Assembly (NCBI RefSeq): GCF_006546655.1
Contig: NZ_VIAQ01000012.1
Coordinates: 62,001 to 126,000 of the forward strand
DNA from: Methanolobus vulcani
GTDB taxonomy: Archaea > Halobacteriota > Methanosarcinia > Methanosarcinales > Methanosarcinaceae
Length of the DNA: 64,000 nt
Direction of reading: 5' to 3'
The notes under the pieces are model-generated. The model searched no databases. It had not been told where the DNA came from and worked only from the letters and a program-made list of their open reading frames with translations. The translations under genes were made by a program, and so were the position numbers. This document shows, in pieces, positions 37,755 to 46,416 of this stretch; the stretch's first letter is position 1, and each line of letters begins with the position of its first letter.

Positions 37755-38504
37755 TCAGATACTTATCTTCCTGAACAGATAGGAACCCACTACCACCATA
37801 AGTATAGTGAACCCTGATAGAACTCCAAAAATTACAGCAGGTTCGATCTGAGATGTACCAAGAAGTCCGTACCTTATACCTTCTACACCGTATGTGAGAG
37901 GGTCCAGCAACGTTAATGATCTTATCCACTCAGGCAGACTGTCTATTGGAAACAGAGCACCAGATAGGCCAAATATAGGGAAAATCACAAAGTTCATTAT
38001 AAGCTGGAACCCATGCATATCATCCATTCTTGAAGCAATGGCAATACCAAATGCTGTGAATGAAAGTCCTATCAATGTCATGAAAACTATAGCAACGGCA
38101 AATCCCGGAATATTGCTTATCTCCAGTCCCATGAAAAGTGAGAGTCCCAGAATTATAAGTCCCTGAGTCACGGCTGTTGTGGCTCCGCCCACAGTCTGTC
38201 CAAGCATGATCTCTAATCTGGATACCGGCGCAACCAGAGTTTCTTTCAGGAAACCAAACTGCTTGTCCCATATTATCTGTATTCCTGCAAAGACAGATGT
38301 GAAAAGAACGCTCATTGAGATGATACCAGGCATGATAAAACCAATATAACCCTGCTCAATCCCGGGCATTACAACTACGGAATTAAGTCCGAAACCAAGC
38401 ACAAGGAATAGGAACAATGGCATTCCAAGGCTACCTATAAGCCTGCTTTTTGAACGAATGTAGCGCTTCACGCTTCTTAGCCATATAGTATAAACAATAT
38501 CCAT
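37755..38504 (-). CDS. ABC-2 type transporter permease
   Basis: A 249-residue integral membrane protein with six hydrophobic segments and the ABC-2 signature region (GLSGALFPIDSLPEWIRSLTLLDPLTYGVEGIRYGLLG). With the ATPase encoded immediately upstream it forms an exporter of the DrrAB/daunorubicin-resistance type. Its substrate is unknown. It is the third gene in the tetR-ATPase-permease operon, with only 2 nt between ATPase stop and permease start. A T-rich tract follows on the minus strand. Confidence 0.92.
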   Translation of the reverse strand: MDIVYTIWLRSVKRYIRSKSRLIGSLGMPLFLFLVLGFGLNSVVVMPGIEQGYIGFIMPGIISMSVLFTSVFAGIQIIWDKQFGFLKETLVAPVSRLEIMLGQTVGGATTAVTQGLIILGLSLFMGLEISNIPGFAVAIVFMTLIGLSFTAFGIAIASRMDDMHGFQLIMNFVIFPIFGLSGALFPIDSLPEWIRSLTLLDPLTYGVEGIRYGLLGTSQIEPAVIFGVLSGFTILMVVVGSYLFRKISI

Positions 38505-38506
38505 TT

Positions 38507-39493
38507 TTACCTCCTCCCTGCCTTTCGCATCATTCTCATCTTGTCCTTGGAACTGGCTTCTTCTTCCCTGATAGTCCTGCCTGTAAAATGCAGGAAAACA
38601 TCTTCAAGGGTGGGTTTATGGATGGAAAAAGAATTGATTTCAATATTATTTGCAGATGCAACATTAACTATGTGCGCAACATGTTTTTCAGCATTCTGTA
38701 TTCCGATGGTTATTGAAGAATCATGGAGCTCAATGCTTTTGACCTCAGGAATGGATTTTATTGCTGAATAGAGGGCATCCCTTTCGGGAGAAATAATAGT
38801 GATCACATCGCCGCCAATATCATTCTTGAGATTCTCAGATGTATTCATTGCTATAATCTTTCCCCTATCGATTATGGCTATGCGATGGCAGAGCTTGTCA
38901 GCTTCTTCCATATAATGGGTCGTCAGGATTATTGTAATACCTTTTTCCTTGTTCAGTTTGTCAATGTAATCCCATAGATGATTCCGTGTCTGTGGGTCAA
39001 GGCCAAGGGTAGGCTCGTCCAGGAAAAGCACCTGAGGTTCATGCATAAGGCCACGGGCGATCTCAAGACGGCGACGCATTCCACCAGAGTATGTTTTTAC
39101 AAGGTTATCCTTTTTATCGTAAAGCTCCACAAGTTTAAGAAGCTCGGTGATCTTCTTTTGTCTTGTGTTTTTAGGAATTCGGTAAAGTCTTCCATGGAAA
39201 TCCATGTTCTCATAGGCTGTCAGCTCTTCATCAAGGCTCTGGTCCTGGAAAACTATTCCTATGGATTTTCTGACATTGTCCTGATCCTTTAATATGTCAA
39301 AACCATTCACTGAAGCTTTCCCCGAACTTGGAGGAAGCATGGTTGAAAGCATGGACATCGTTGTGGTCTTTCCGGCTCCGTTGGGACCAAGCAGACCAAA
39401 TACTTCACCTTTTTTTATGTTAAAAGAAAGATTATCTACGGCGGTGAAATCACCGAATTTCCGTACAAGGTTCTCAACTTCAATTGCATACAT
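38507..39493 (-). CDS. ABC transporter ATP-binding protein (DrrA-like)
   Basis: A 328-residue ATPase. Walker A is GLLGPNGAGKTTTMSML, Q-loop FQDQSLDEELTAYEN, signature YSGGMRRRLEIARGL, Walker B VLFLDEPTLGLDP and the H-loop LTTHYMEEADKL. The C-terminal 90 residues are the extension typical of drug/export ATPases. It energises the adjacent ABC-2 permease. It lies 3 nt after the tetR stop, in the same operon. Confidence 0.95.
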   Translation of the reverse strand: MYAIEVENLVRKFGDFTAVDNLSFNIKKGEVFGLLGPNGAGKTTTMSMLSTMLPPSSGKASVNGFDILKDQDNVRKSIGIVFQDQSLDEELTAYENMDFHGRLYRIPKNTRQKKITELLKLVELYDKKDNLVKTYSGGMRRRLEIARGLMHEPQVLFLDEPTLGLDPQTRNHLWDYIDKLNKEKGITIILTTHYMEEADKLCHRIAIIDRGKIIAMNTSENLKNDIGGDVITIISPERDALYSAIKSIPEVKSIELHDSSITIGIQNAEKHVAHIVNVASANNIEINSFSIHKPTLEDVFLHFTGRTIREEEASSKDKMRMMRKAGRR

Positions 39494-39496
39494 TTT

Positions 39497-40108
39497 TCAT
39501 ACACCAATGCCTTCGAATATGATATCGATCTTTGAAGATAAATCCATAGAAAATGAATAGTCGGTCTCTGAATGTAACCAGGTCATAAGAGTGTGGAAGT
39601 AAACTGCATAGATGGTTTCTGATGCCAGCTTTGGATTTATATTGGGTTTTATTTCACCCTTGTCCATACCTTCCTTTATGAAATCCGTAAGCATATTGAT
39701 AAAATGTTCATGCCTCTTTTTTCTGGAAGAAGGATCTACTGACTTATGATTAGAGGACATTATCAACCTTCTATGTTCAAAGGCTAACAACCTCAGAAGT
39801 TCTTTATCCTTTTCATAATATTCAGCCACAAGAACAAGGAATTCCCTTATTTTCTCTCTTGAGGAAATATCACGGTGCATCTGTTCTTTCATGATGCTAA
39901 CTATAAACTCTTCTTTCTGTTCTCTGAAATAAGAAAGAAGTGACTCTTTTGTGGGAAAGTAATTGAAAAAAGTACCTTTAGCGATGCCGGCTTCTTTTGT
40001 TATTTCATCAACCGTTGTGTTCTCAAATCCTTTTTCCTTGAACAGACGGCTGGATATTTCAAATATCCGGTTTCGGGTTTCTTTTTTCTTTTGTTCTCGC
40101 AGAGACAT
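39497..40108 (-). CDS. TetR/AcrR-family transcriptional regulator
   Basis: A 203-residue repressor. The N-terminal helix-turn-helix is typical (RNRIFEISSRLFKEKGFENT, then IAKGTFFNYFPTKESLL). The helical remainder is the ligand-binding and dimer domain. It is the first gene of the exporter operon and lies next to twin palindromes at 40132-40161, so it is likely to repress its own operon and perhaps the divergent AhpD-like gene (inference). Confidence 0.92.
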   Translation of the reverse strand: MSLREQKKKETRNRIFEISSRLFKEKGFENTTVDEITKEAGIAKGTFFNYFPTKESLLSYFREQKEEFIVSIMKEQMHRDISSREKIREFLVLVAEYYEKDKELLRLLAFEHRRLIMSSNHKSVDPSSRKKRHEHFINMLTDFIKEGMDKGEIKPNINPKLASETIYAVYFHTLMTWLHSETDYSFSMDLSSKIDIIFEGIGV

Positions 40109-40131
40109 GTAACCTCATTTATTACCACAAA

Positions 40132-40161
40132 ATGACCAGGGTCATAAATGACCGCGGTCAT
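40132..40161. promoter_or_regulatory. Twin palindromic operators between tetR and the AhpD-like gene
   Basis: ATGACCAGGGTCAT (40132-40145) and ATGACCGCGGTCAT (40148-40161) are two 14 bp palindromes with shared half-site ATGACC/GGTCAT, 16 bp centre to centre. They lie 24 nt upstream of the tetR start and touch a TATA-like TATTTAAG (40162-40169) on the plus strand. Likely binding sites for the TetR dimer (inference). Confidence 0.75.
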
Positions 40162-40231
40162 ATTTAAGCATTGTGAATACCAGAAAGTAGATAAAAGACC
40201 TGTCTTAGACTATGAAGCTGGAGTGAATAAA

Positions 40232-40531
40232 ATGGATGAACACCCATTGAAAATAATACAGGACAAAGACAATGATTTTTTCAATATAATTGAAGCCAGC
40301 CTTGAGAATGCACTCTCAGAAGGTAGCATACCACTCAAATATAAATTCCTTATTGCCATGGCACTTGATGCGGAACATGGTGCTGTGGACGGAGTAAAAG
40401 TGCTTGCACTTCAGGCAATGGAAGCAGGCGCAACAAAAGAAGAGATAATGGAAGCAGTCAGAATTGCAAACTACATAGGTGGCATTGGAAGTGTTTACAC
40501 CGCAGCTAATGCACTGAGAGACATATTATAG
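40232..40531 (+). CDS. AhpD/carboxymuconolactone-decarboxylase-like protein without the CxxC pair
   Basis: A 99-residue helical protein of the CMD/AhpD fold (LKYKFLIAMALDAEHGAVDG, ALQAMEAGATKEEIMEAVRIA, GGIGSVYTAANAL). AhpD enzymes have a CxxC redox pair; here the corresponding place reads DAEHGAVDG, so peroxidase activity is unlikely and the function is unclear. The ATG at 40232 follows GGAGTGA. Its promoter overlaps the tetR operators, suggesting a common signal with the exporter. Confidence 0.85.
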   Translation: MDEHPLKIIQDKDNDFFNIIEASLENALSEGSIPLKYKFLIAMALDAEHGAVDGVKVLALQAMEAGATKEEIMEAVRIANYIGGIGSVYTAANALRDIL

Positions 40532-40555
40532 AATAATAGAATCAAATTAACAAAC

Positions 40556-40579
40556 CGGGAGTTGAATTTACCACTCCCG
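40556..40579 (-). terminator. Hairpin between the AhpD-like and YihY-like genes
   Basis: CGGGAGT (40556-40562) and ACTCCCG (40573-40579) form a 7 bp stem with a 10 nt loop between convergent genes. The minus strand beyond it is T-rich (TTTGTTAATTTG). It may be a terminator of the minus-strand gene, although it lies more than 100 nt from its stop. A second palindrome, CATCAAATTTGATG, is at 40638-40651. Confidence 0.4.
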
Positions 40580-40692
40580 CATACACATCATACTGAAAAA
40601 CAGTAATAATTAAGCATCAACCATCATAAAACACATACATCAAATTTGATGGAGTATGATGTTTTCATACAGATCGTACAGCATACGCCAAC

Positions 40693-41547
40693 TTACAAAG
40701 CCTTATCCTGCATATGAGAATCATAATCTGCATACACCCCTGTAAATACGATCATGAAAGTTACAATGATGGAAGACATGTATATCCACAGGAGAATTAC
40801 AAGTATTGAACCAATGGTTCCATAAACTGTTGTTATGCTGCTATAAGACAGATAGATGCCTATTACATATTTGCCCAGTGTCAATAACAGTACTGTGAGC
40901 AATGAGCTCATAAACACATACTTGAGATCCATATTTGCATCAGGAAGTACTCTGAAAAGATACATGAAAAGAACGATAAGAGTCATAAAATTGATACCGA
41001 AGCTTGCATACTGAATAGTATCAACCGAGATTGAAAATGCAGCCTGCACGGCATCAGATATCACAAAGAATATCATCTCGAACAGAGTGCTCACTGACAC
41101 AAGCATTCCAAATGCAATGGCTGCTATCAGAGCGGATAACCTTGTGTGGAAAAAATGATGAAGCCAGTTTTTATTTGAGGGTGCAAGACCCCACATTTTG
41201 TTTATCATTTTTTTTATCTGGAAAAAGATGTTACCTGCACTCCAGAGATATATCAGAAAACTAAATACAATCCCAAAATTACTGGGACTGCTAATAGAAA
41301 GTTGGGTGAAAAGGGAATTCAAGGCTTCTATTGCAACATCATCTGCAACTACTGAAACATCCGTTAAGATAGCTGCTTCCAGCAATTGTTGTTTCAGGAA
41401 GATACTTCCAATGAATAAAGTGAAAAGAAGTAGCGATGGAAAACCCATGAGTGCATAGAAAGAAAGGGAGGCACTATTTGTGACCCCATCTTCTTTTGCC
41501 CACCGGTCCAGCGTTGTTTTCATTATATCTTCAAACTGAGATTGCAT
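40693..41547 (-). CDS. YihY/UPF0761-family membrane protein
   Basis: A 284-residue protein with six hydrophobic segments. It matches the YihY (formerly misnamed ribonuclease BN) family: SLSFYALMGFPSLLLF near the start, FQIKKMINKMWG in the middle and YGTIGSILVILLWIYMSSIIV near the end. The family has no firm function and is often suggested to be a transporter. Two methionines (residues 1 and 9) could start it. It is divergent from the AI-2E-type gene. Confidence 0.87.
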   Translation of the reverse strand: MQSQFEDIMKTTLDRWAKEDGVTNSASLSFYALMGFPSLLLFTLFIGSIFLKQQLLEAAILTDVSVVADDVAIEALNSLFTQLSISSPSNFGIVFSFLIYLWSAGNIFFQIKKMINKMWGLAPSNKNWLHHFFHTRLSALIAAIAFGMLVSVSTLFEMIFFVISDAVQAAFSISVDTIQYASFGINFMTLIVLFMYLFRVLPDANMDLKYVFMSSLLTVLLLTLGKYVIGIYLSYSSITTVYGTIGSILVILLWIYMSSIIVTFMIVFTGVYADYDSHMQDKAL

Positions 41548-41647
41548 CTGTTAGAATATTTGTTCTATAGAATATATTAGTTGTCTGGAGAGAACAATTA
41601 AACATGGATAATAGCATTAAATAGCAGGAAAAAGAATGTAAGAAGTA

Positions 41648-42667
41648 ATGAATAATACGAGTAAGATGCTTCAGGCATTACTGGTCCTTGTCATACTTGC
41701 AGCAGTTCTTGCATATGCACTGTATCCTTACATAAACGCATTTTTCGGTGCATTTATCCTCTACGTTGTATTCAAGCCTTTGTACAATTATCTGATTACA
41801 AAACAGAAGATCAACAAAAGTATAGCTGCTTTTGCAATAATACTTCTTACTATTGTCCTTATCCTGATACCCCTGTATTTTCTTATGACTATAATCATAA
41901 TTCAAATACAGAGTGTGCTTTTTGACACGGATACTTTACTGTCCCACCTGACAAATATCAATACCTATATCGAACAACTTACTTTAGGCAGCCTGCCAAT
42001 TGAGATTAATTTGCAGGAGAAATTCGCAGAGATTGTTACAGCAGCAGCAAACTATTTCAGTGTTTTACTTGTAAATGCCGTCCAGAGTATTGGCCAGAGA
42101 GTTATAGAATTTATTATAATGTATTTCCTGCTCTATTACCTGCTGGTTGGTACAAATTCAACTTGTTCTGTAAGACTTAAAAATGCAATCCCTTTCAGTG
42201 GAGAGAACACAGAAATATTGCAAAAAGAATTTACAAATATAATAAATGCAACGCTTATAAGTTCAGGAATTATTGCTGTTGTCCAGGGCGGTTTACTTAC
42301 AATCACATTCCTGCTGCTTGGAGTTTCAGGAGCAGTCCTTTGGGGATTTATAGCCATGATATTATCATTCCTGCCTGTTGTCGGAGCTACGATAATATGG
42401 ATACCAGCTGTCATTATCCAGATAATTCAACAGGATTATTTTACAGCTGCAGGAATACTCATCGGAGGAATTATTCTTAGTTCGGTTGATAATTTCCTGA
42501 GGCCGGTAATACAGGATAAAATTGGCAGGATTCACCCACTGGAATCACTTATAGGAGTAATCATTGGCCTCAATCTTTTTGGTCTTCTGGGAATCTTTAT
42601 CGGACCTTTGTTAATCTCATATGTGGTCCTGATGGCAAAGATGTTCAATGACGAATACCTGTCTTAA
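41648..42667 (+). CDS. AI-2E (PerM) family membrane protein
   Basis: A 339-residue protein with about eight hydrophobic segments and a central soluble loop (residues 95-145). The family pattern is clear in the second half: VQGGLLTITFLLLGVSGAVLWG, FLPVVGATIIWIPAV and RPVIQDKIGRIHPL. Members export small molecules or act as ion antiporters; some were linked to autoinducer-2 export, which is not implied here. Monocistronic. Confidence 0.9.
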   Translation: MNNTSKMLQALLVLVILAAVLAYALYPYINAFFGAFILYVVFKPLYNYLITKQKINKSIAAFAIILLTIVLILIPLYFLMTIIIIQIQSVLFDTDTLLSHLTNINTYIEQLTLGSLPIEINLQEKFAEIVTAAANYFSVLLVNAVQSIGQRVIEFIIMYFLLYYLLVGTNSTCSVRLKNAIPFSGENTEILQKEFTNIINATLISSGIIAVVQGGLLTITFLLLGVSGAVLWGFIAMILSFLPVVGATIIWIPAVIIQIIQQDYFTAAGILIGGIILSSVDNFLRPVIQDKIGRIHPLESLIGVIIGLNLFGLLGIFIGPLLISYVVLMAKMFNDEYLS

Positions 42668-42753
42668 ACTGAGAAAGATACAGGTTTAACACCTTTATAA
42701 AAATTAATATCACTTATACAATAGATGTGCCCGTAATGTATATATATGATTTT

Positions 42754-42792
42754 TACGGAATACAATTGCTGATTTCCGAATAACATTCCGTA
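42754..42792 (+). promoter_or_regulatory. Inverted repeat at the corrinoid-protein promoter
   Basis: TACGGAAT (42754-42761) and ATTCCGTA (42785-42792) are perfect inverted repeats 23 bp apart, with a related TTTCCGAA between (42773-42780). A TATA element (GTATATATATG, 42738-42748) precedes them and would start transcription near 42770, between the arms. The arrangement resembles an operator or a leader hairpin (inference). Confidence 0.5.
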
Positions 42793-42827
42793 GGAAGTTC
42801 AGTACAATATTGAATTTAGAAGTGATC

Positions 42828-43535
42828 ATGGTGAAACCTGCGAAAGAATTCCTTGACAGAGCGATTGAAGCAACCGTAGACCTTAATGACAAAGAGGCAT
42901 GCGAAATTGCATATGAAGCACTGAAACTTGGAATTGATACGCAATATCTTCTAGAGCATGGTTTTCATGCTGCACTCGCTTTAATGAAAGATATGTTCGA
43001 CGAGGGAAGGATCTATCTCCCGCATATGCTAGCTGCTGCAGAAGCAGTTGAAGCTGCTACCAAGGTTTTGATGCCGACATCCATAGAAAACACGCAAAAT
43101 TCTAAAGGTGTTGTGCTTCTTGGCACCATAGAAGGCGATATACATTCTATTGGTAAGGACATAGTTGGAACAAACCTTCGGATAGATGGCTATGAGGTCA
43201 TTGATCTTGGAGTGGATGTACCTGTGGAAACCTTTGTCGAGATGGCAATAAAATATAACCCGGATGTGATAGCGACATCCGCCCTGATGACAATTACAAT
43301 GACAAACCAATTGACACTTGAAGATAGTCTCAGGGACGCAGGTATCAGGGATAAATTGAAGACAATGATCGGAGGAACACCTGTTACACCCGATTGGGCT
43401 ACAAAGATAGGTGCTGATATATACGGAAAGGATGCATCCGATGCAATCAGAAAAATAAATTTAATTATGCGGCCTGAAAAAAAAGAAACAATGGCCGTTA
43501 GTAAAAATAAGTGTTATGAGAATGTTTGTTACTGA
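42828..43535 (+). CDS. Methyltransferase-type corrinoid protein (MtaC/MtbC/MttC-like)
   Basis: A 235-residue protein. Residues 1-85 form the helical cap (EFLDRAIEATVDLNDKEACE, YLPHMLAAAEAVEAA). Residues 93-210 form the B12-binding domain with the D-x-H-x-x-G motif GDIHSIGKDIV (His106 as cobalt ligand), VIDLGVDVP, SALMTITM and MIGGTPVT. Such proteins carry the methyl group from methylated substrates to coenzyme M in methylotrophic methanogenesis. The substrate (methanol, methylamines, sulfides) cannot be assigned: no methyltransferase gene of either type is adjacent. The ATG at 42828 follows AGTGAT. The tail beyond residue 215 is Lys/Asn rich. Confidence 0.9.
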   Translation: MVKPAKEFLDRAIEATVDLNDKEACEIAYEALKLGIDTQYLLEHGFHAALALMKDMFDEGRIYLPHMLAAAEAVEAATKVLMPTSIENTQNSKGVVLLGTIEGDIHSIGKDIVGTNLRIDGYEVIDLGVDVPVETFVEMAIKYNPDVIATSALMTITMTNQLTLEDSLRDAGIRDKLKTMIGGTPVTPDWATKIGADIYGKDASDAIRKINLIMRPEKKETMAVSKNKCYENVCY

Positions 43536-43622
43536 GTTTATTGCTGATTGTCCAGAATATAATTATAATTCATTATACTTTTTCTTGAGTAATCAGAAAT
43601 TATAGAAAATTAACTTTTAATA

Positions 43623-43811
43623 GCTGAAGAACCAGAACGCAGACAAAAATGAAAGCGTTTTTTTGGGAGAGATGATATTAGGAATGCAGAGGGAATCTGC
43701 CTGCGTTCTGTTATTTTGAGACTGTTTTGCGTTTTTCTCTTCAGCGTTTTTCCGATGAACACATCGTACCACCATAGTCAGCAAAACCTGGTCAAAGAGG
43801 TTTTGTGACCG
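43623..43811 (-). ncRNA. Candidate structured RNA with five helices
   Basis: Five perfect inverted repeats cluster here: CAAAACCT/AGGTTTTG (43782-43789, 43798-43805), CGATG/CATCG (43753-43757, 43762-43766), an outer pair GCTGAAGA/TCTTCAGC (43623-43630, 43738-43745), a nested CAGAACGCAG/CTGCGTTCTG (43633-43642, 43701-43710) and GCAGA/TCTGC (43686-43690, 43696-43700). A TATA element on the minus strand (TTTATATAT, 43833-43841) would start transcription about 26 nt on, near 43811. A 65-codon frame on that strand has no protein-like features. No known RNA family was recognised; the strand is inferred from the TATA box. Confidence 0.5.
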
Positions 43812-43985
43812 CACACCATAGTATCTTAAAATGATATATAAATATTTCTATATTGTAATATATTATGAGACTCATCATTATGAGATTTGGAGTTTGGAGA
43901 GAAAACAACCTAATTGCAGAATAAAATTAAAATGAGCGGGAAAAAAATACAATCAAAGTAAAAATCAGACAAAAAAGAAATTGAG

Positions 43986-44017
43986 AAAAAAGTGAGAAAT
44001 GGAAATTTCGAATTTCC
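43986..44017 (-). terminator. Terminator of the aminotransferase gene
   Basis: GGAAATT (44001-44007) and AATTTCC (44011-44017) form a 7 bp stem with a TCG loop, 27 nt past the stop. On the minus strand a T6 run follows (43986-43991), and a second one further on. Confidence 0.65.
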
Positions 44018-44043
44018 AATCTACAAGACTTATGAAATTAAAA

Positions 44044-45219
44044 TTAAAGCTCATTCACAAACGCTTCAATCCTTACCAGAGCCTCTTCAATTTCCTCTCT
44101 GGAAGTTGCATAGGAACATCTTAAGAAACCTGTGCCGGCTTCACCGAACACGCTGCCCGGGATTGTGACGACCTTCTGCTCGTTCATGAGGCGTTCTGCA
44201 AACTCCTCGGAACTTAGGCCAGTACTCTGGACACTTGGGAAAACATAGAATGCACCCTTTGGCTCGAAGCATTTGAGTCCGATCCTATTAAGGCCGCTGA
44301 CTATAAGATGGCGACGACGGTCGTAATCACGAACCATCTTTTCCATTTCATGCTTGCCGTTCTTCAGGGCTTCTACGGCACCTATTTGTGCTGTAATTGG
44401 AGCACAAAGCATTGAATACTGGTGTATCAGCATCATAGCACTGATGATCTTAGGAGATGCCATTGCATATGCCATCCTGAAACCGGTCATTGCGTATGCC
44501 TTGGAAAAACCATTCAGCAGGATTGTCCTGTCACGCATTCCTTCAAGAGATGAAAAGCATGTATGTCCACCGTTGTAGGTAAGACAGTCATAGACCTCAT
44601 CGGAAATTACCATGATATCGTGCTCACACACAACATCAGCAATAGCCTCAAGGTCAGCTTTACCCATGGTTGCACCAGTTGGGTTGTTTGGATAATTGAT
44701 AATAACTGCTTTGGTCTTTGGAGTGATAGCTGCTTCAAGTTCCTCAGCAGTGATCTTGAAATTGTTCTCAAGCTTTGTTGAAACTATTACAGGAACACCG
44801 CCTGCAAACATCACTGAAGGAACATATGCAACATATGATGGCTGGACCACAATAATCTCATCACCCGGATTGGTGATAGCACGTATAGCCACATCAAGAG
44901 CTTCACTTACACCGGAAGTAACAAGAATTTCATTATCGGGATTATAATTCACACCATACTTTGCAGCATAGTAATCTGCCAGCTCCTCACGAAGCTCAAT
45001 TAGACCATAATTAGAAGTATATGAGGTTTCACCACATTCAAGTGAGTGGATGCACGCCTCTCTTATGTGCCAGGGAGTCACATAATCCGGCTCACCTACA
45101 CCAAGGGAAATAACATCTTCCAGACCTGATGCAAGATCGAAGTAGCGACGAATGCCTGAAGGAGGCACCTTGTTCATAACATCAGCTACAAATTTAGAAG
45201 GGGTGCATGCTTTTCTCAT
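44044..45219 (-). CDS. Class I/II pyridoxal-phosphate aminotransferase
   Basis: A 391-residue cytosolic enzyme of the aspartate/aromatic aminotransferase group. Family marks are ISLGVGEPDYVTPWHI, NYPNNPTGATMGKADL, VISDEVYDCLTY and the PLP-binding lysine in LLNGFSKAYAMTGFRMAYA. The substrate may be aspartate, aromatic or branched amino acids. It lies 36 nt downstream of an Lrp-family regulator on the same strand, so it is probably regulated by amino-acid supply (inference). Confidence 0.92.
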   Translation of the reverse strand: MRKACTPSKFVADVMNKVPPSGIRRYFDLASGLEDVISLGVGEPDYVTPWHIREACIHSLECGETSYTSNYGLIELREELADYYAAKYGVNYNPDNEILVTSGVSEALDVAIRAITNPGDEIIVVQPSYVAYVPSVMFAGGVPVIVSTKLENNFKITAEELEAAITPKTKAVIINYPNNPTGATMGKADLEAIADVVCEHDIMVISDEVYDCLTYNGGHTCFSSLEGMRDRTILLNGFSKAYAMTGFRMAYAMASPKIISAMMLIHQYSMLCAPITAQIGAVEALKNGKHEMEKMVRDYDRRRHLIVSGLNRIGLKCFEPKGAFYVFPSVQSTGLSSEEFAERLMNEQKVVTIPGSVFGEAGTGFLRCSYATSREEIEEALVRIEAFVNEL

Positions 45220-45255
45220 ATATTATACATCCTGTAAATGTGACTCAGTTAGTAA

Positions 45256-45750
45256 TTATGGAGTCACCGGTAAACGTGAAACATGATCCTGCTCGAAGAG
45301 GATAACACCATCCTCTTTGTAAGTTTTCAGGACAAAGTGAGTTGTTGTATGCTGTACCTGCTCGAGAGTGGATATCTTCTCAGCAACGAAGAAAGCAACT
45401 TGCTTCATCGTCTTGCCAGATACTGTAAGTGAAAGATCATATTGTCCGGAAAGAAGTCTCACAGAACGGACTTCAGGGAACCTATACAGACGTTCAACAA
45501 GAGGTTGATAACCTATTGATCTTTCAAGACTAACCTTAAGCTCGATGATTGCATAGACATTCTCATCGCCTGCAAGATCCCAGTCAATGACAGTCTTATA
45601 CTTGCGGATAACTCCGCTTTCTTCAAGCTCTTTTACTATCTTATCAACTTCATCTATAGTGAGTCCTGTGAGGGTCGCAATTTCTTCATGACTTATTCTT
45701 GCATCCTCTTCAAGACATTCCAGAACATGACGTGTTTTATTATCCATCAT
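45256..45750 (-). CDS. Lrp/AsnC-family transcriptional regulator
   Basis: A 164-residue regulator with an N-terminal helix-turn-helix (DARISHEEIATLTGLTIDEVD, then KIVKELEESGVIRKYKTVID) and a C-terminal RAM sensor domain (VYAIIELKVSLERSIGYQPL, VRSVRLLSGQYDLSLTVSGK). It is expected to bind DNA as an octamer-forming dimer and respond to amino acids. Two adjacent ATGs (45750 and 45747) are possible starts. It is the first gene of a pair with the aminotransferase. Confidence 0.93.
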   Translation of the reverse strand: MMDNKTRHVLECLEEDARISHEEIATLTGLTIDEVDKIVKELEESGVIRKYKTVIDWDLAGDENVYAIIELKVSLERSIGYQPLVERLYRFPEVRSVRLLSGQYDLSLTVSGKTMKQVAFFVAEKISTLEQVQHTTTHFVLKTYKEDGVILFEQDHVSRLPVTP

Positions 45751-45807
45751 TTATTTAGCAACCCCATAACACCAGACAATCAAATTAAAAAGAAAAAAAG
45801 TGCCCGA

Positions 45808-46182
45808 TTACTCGAGCAATACCGCGTTCACAACACCATCCTGACCAGGACGGCTTGTGATTTTTGCATTACCAAGAGGGGTCTTGATAACTGAGCCCTT
45901 TGTAAGAATATTACGTCTGATGTAGTGCTCATTTGCAGAATTTCCGGTAACGGTTTCGATGGTAGTCTTCTGGGTTTTACCCTGAGCATCTGTTACATTT
46001 GCAACATTGCACTGAAGAAGTCTTACCTTTCTGTTTCCGCCTCTTGTGGAAACATTCTTTCTCTTTGTTTCATTGATATGAGTGTCAGCTGGTTCGCTAC
46101 CAAGCTCAAATTTCCTCTTTCCGCGAGCTTTCTTGATCTTAGCACCAGTATATGTTCTTCTAGATCTACCTTGCCATTTCAT
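45808..46182 (-). CDS. rps8e: 30S ribosomal protein S8e
   Basis: A 124-residue basic protein of the archaeal/eukaryotic S8e family. The start [20 protein letters not shown], the [16 protein letters not shown] strand and the final [23 protein letters not shown] region agree in order and length. It is a small-subunit component. It lies upstream of the Lrp regulator on the same strand with a gap of about 57 nt. Confidence 0.97.
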   Translation of the reverse strand: MKWQGRSRRTYTGAKIKKARGKRKFELGSEPADTHINETKRKNVSTRGGNRKVRLLQCNVANVTDAQGKTQKTTIETVTGNSANEHYIRRNILTKGSVIKTPLGNAKITSRPGQDGVVNAVLLE

Positions 46183-46416
46183 GATATATCCTCTTATGAT
46201 TGTTATTATAAGTATGAATTGAATTAACGTTGTAATTCGGATTAAATCTGGTATGATTTATGGACGTTCCTTTAATAATAAGATGCTATATGAACTTTAC
46301 GAGTGATAAAGTACATGGACATCACGGCACAGAACAGCAAAAATGAAAAGAAGAATCATCTTCTTCACTGCATTTCATAGACAATTCATAAATAAGTCCA
46401 GCGCTTATATCAACCT

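Noticed and set aside
40638-40651. Palindrome CATCAAATTTGATG as an operator
   Set aside because: It lies between two convergent gene ends with no promoter next to it.
43617-43814. 65-codon minus-strand frame
   Set aside because: It lies across the stems of the candidate structured RNA and its translation has no hydrophobic core or known motif.
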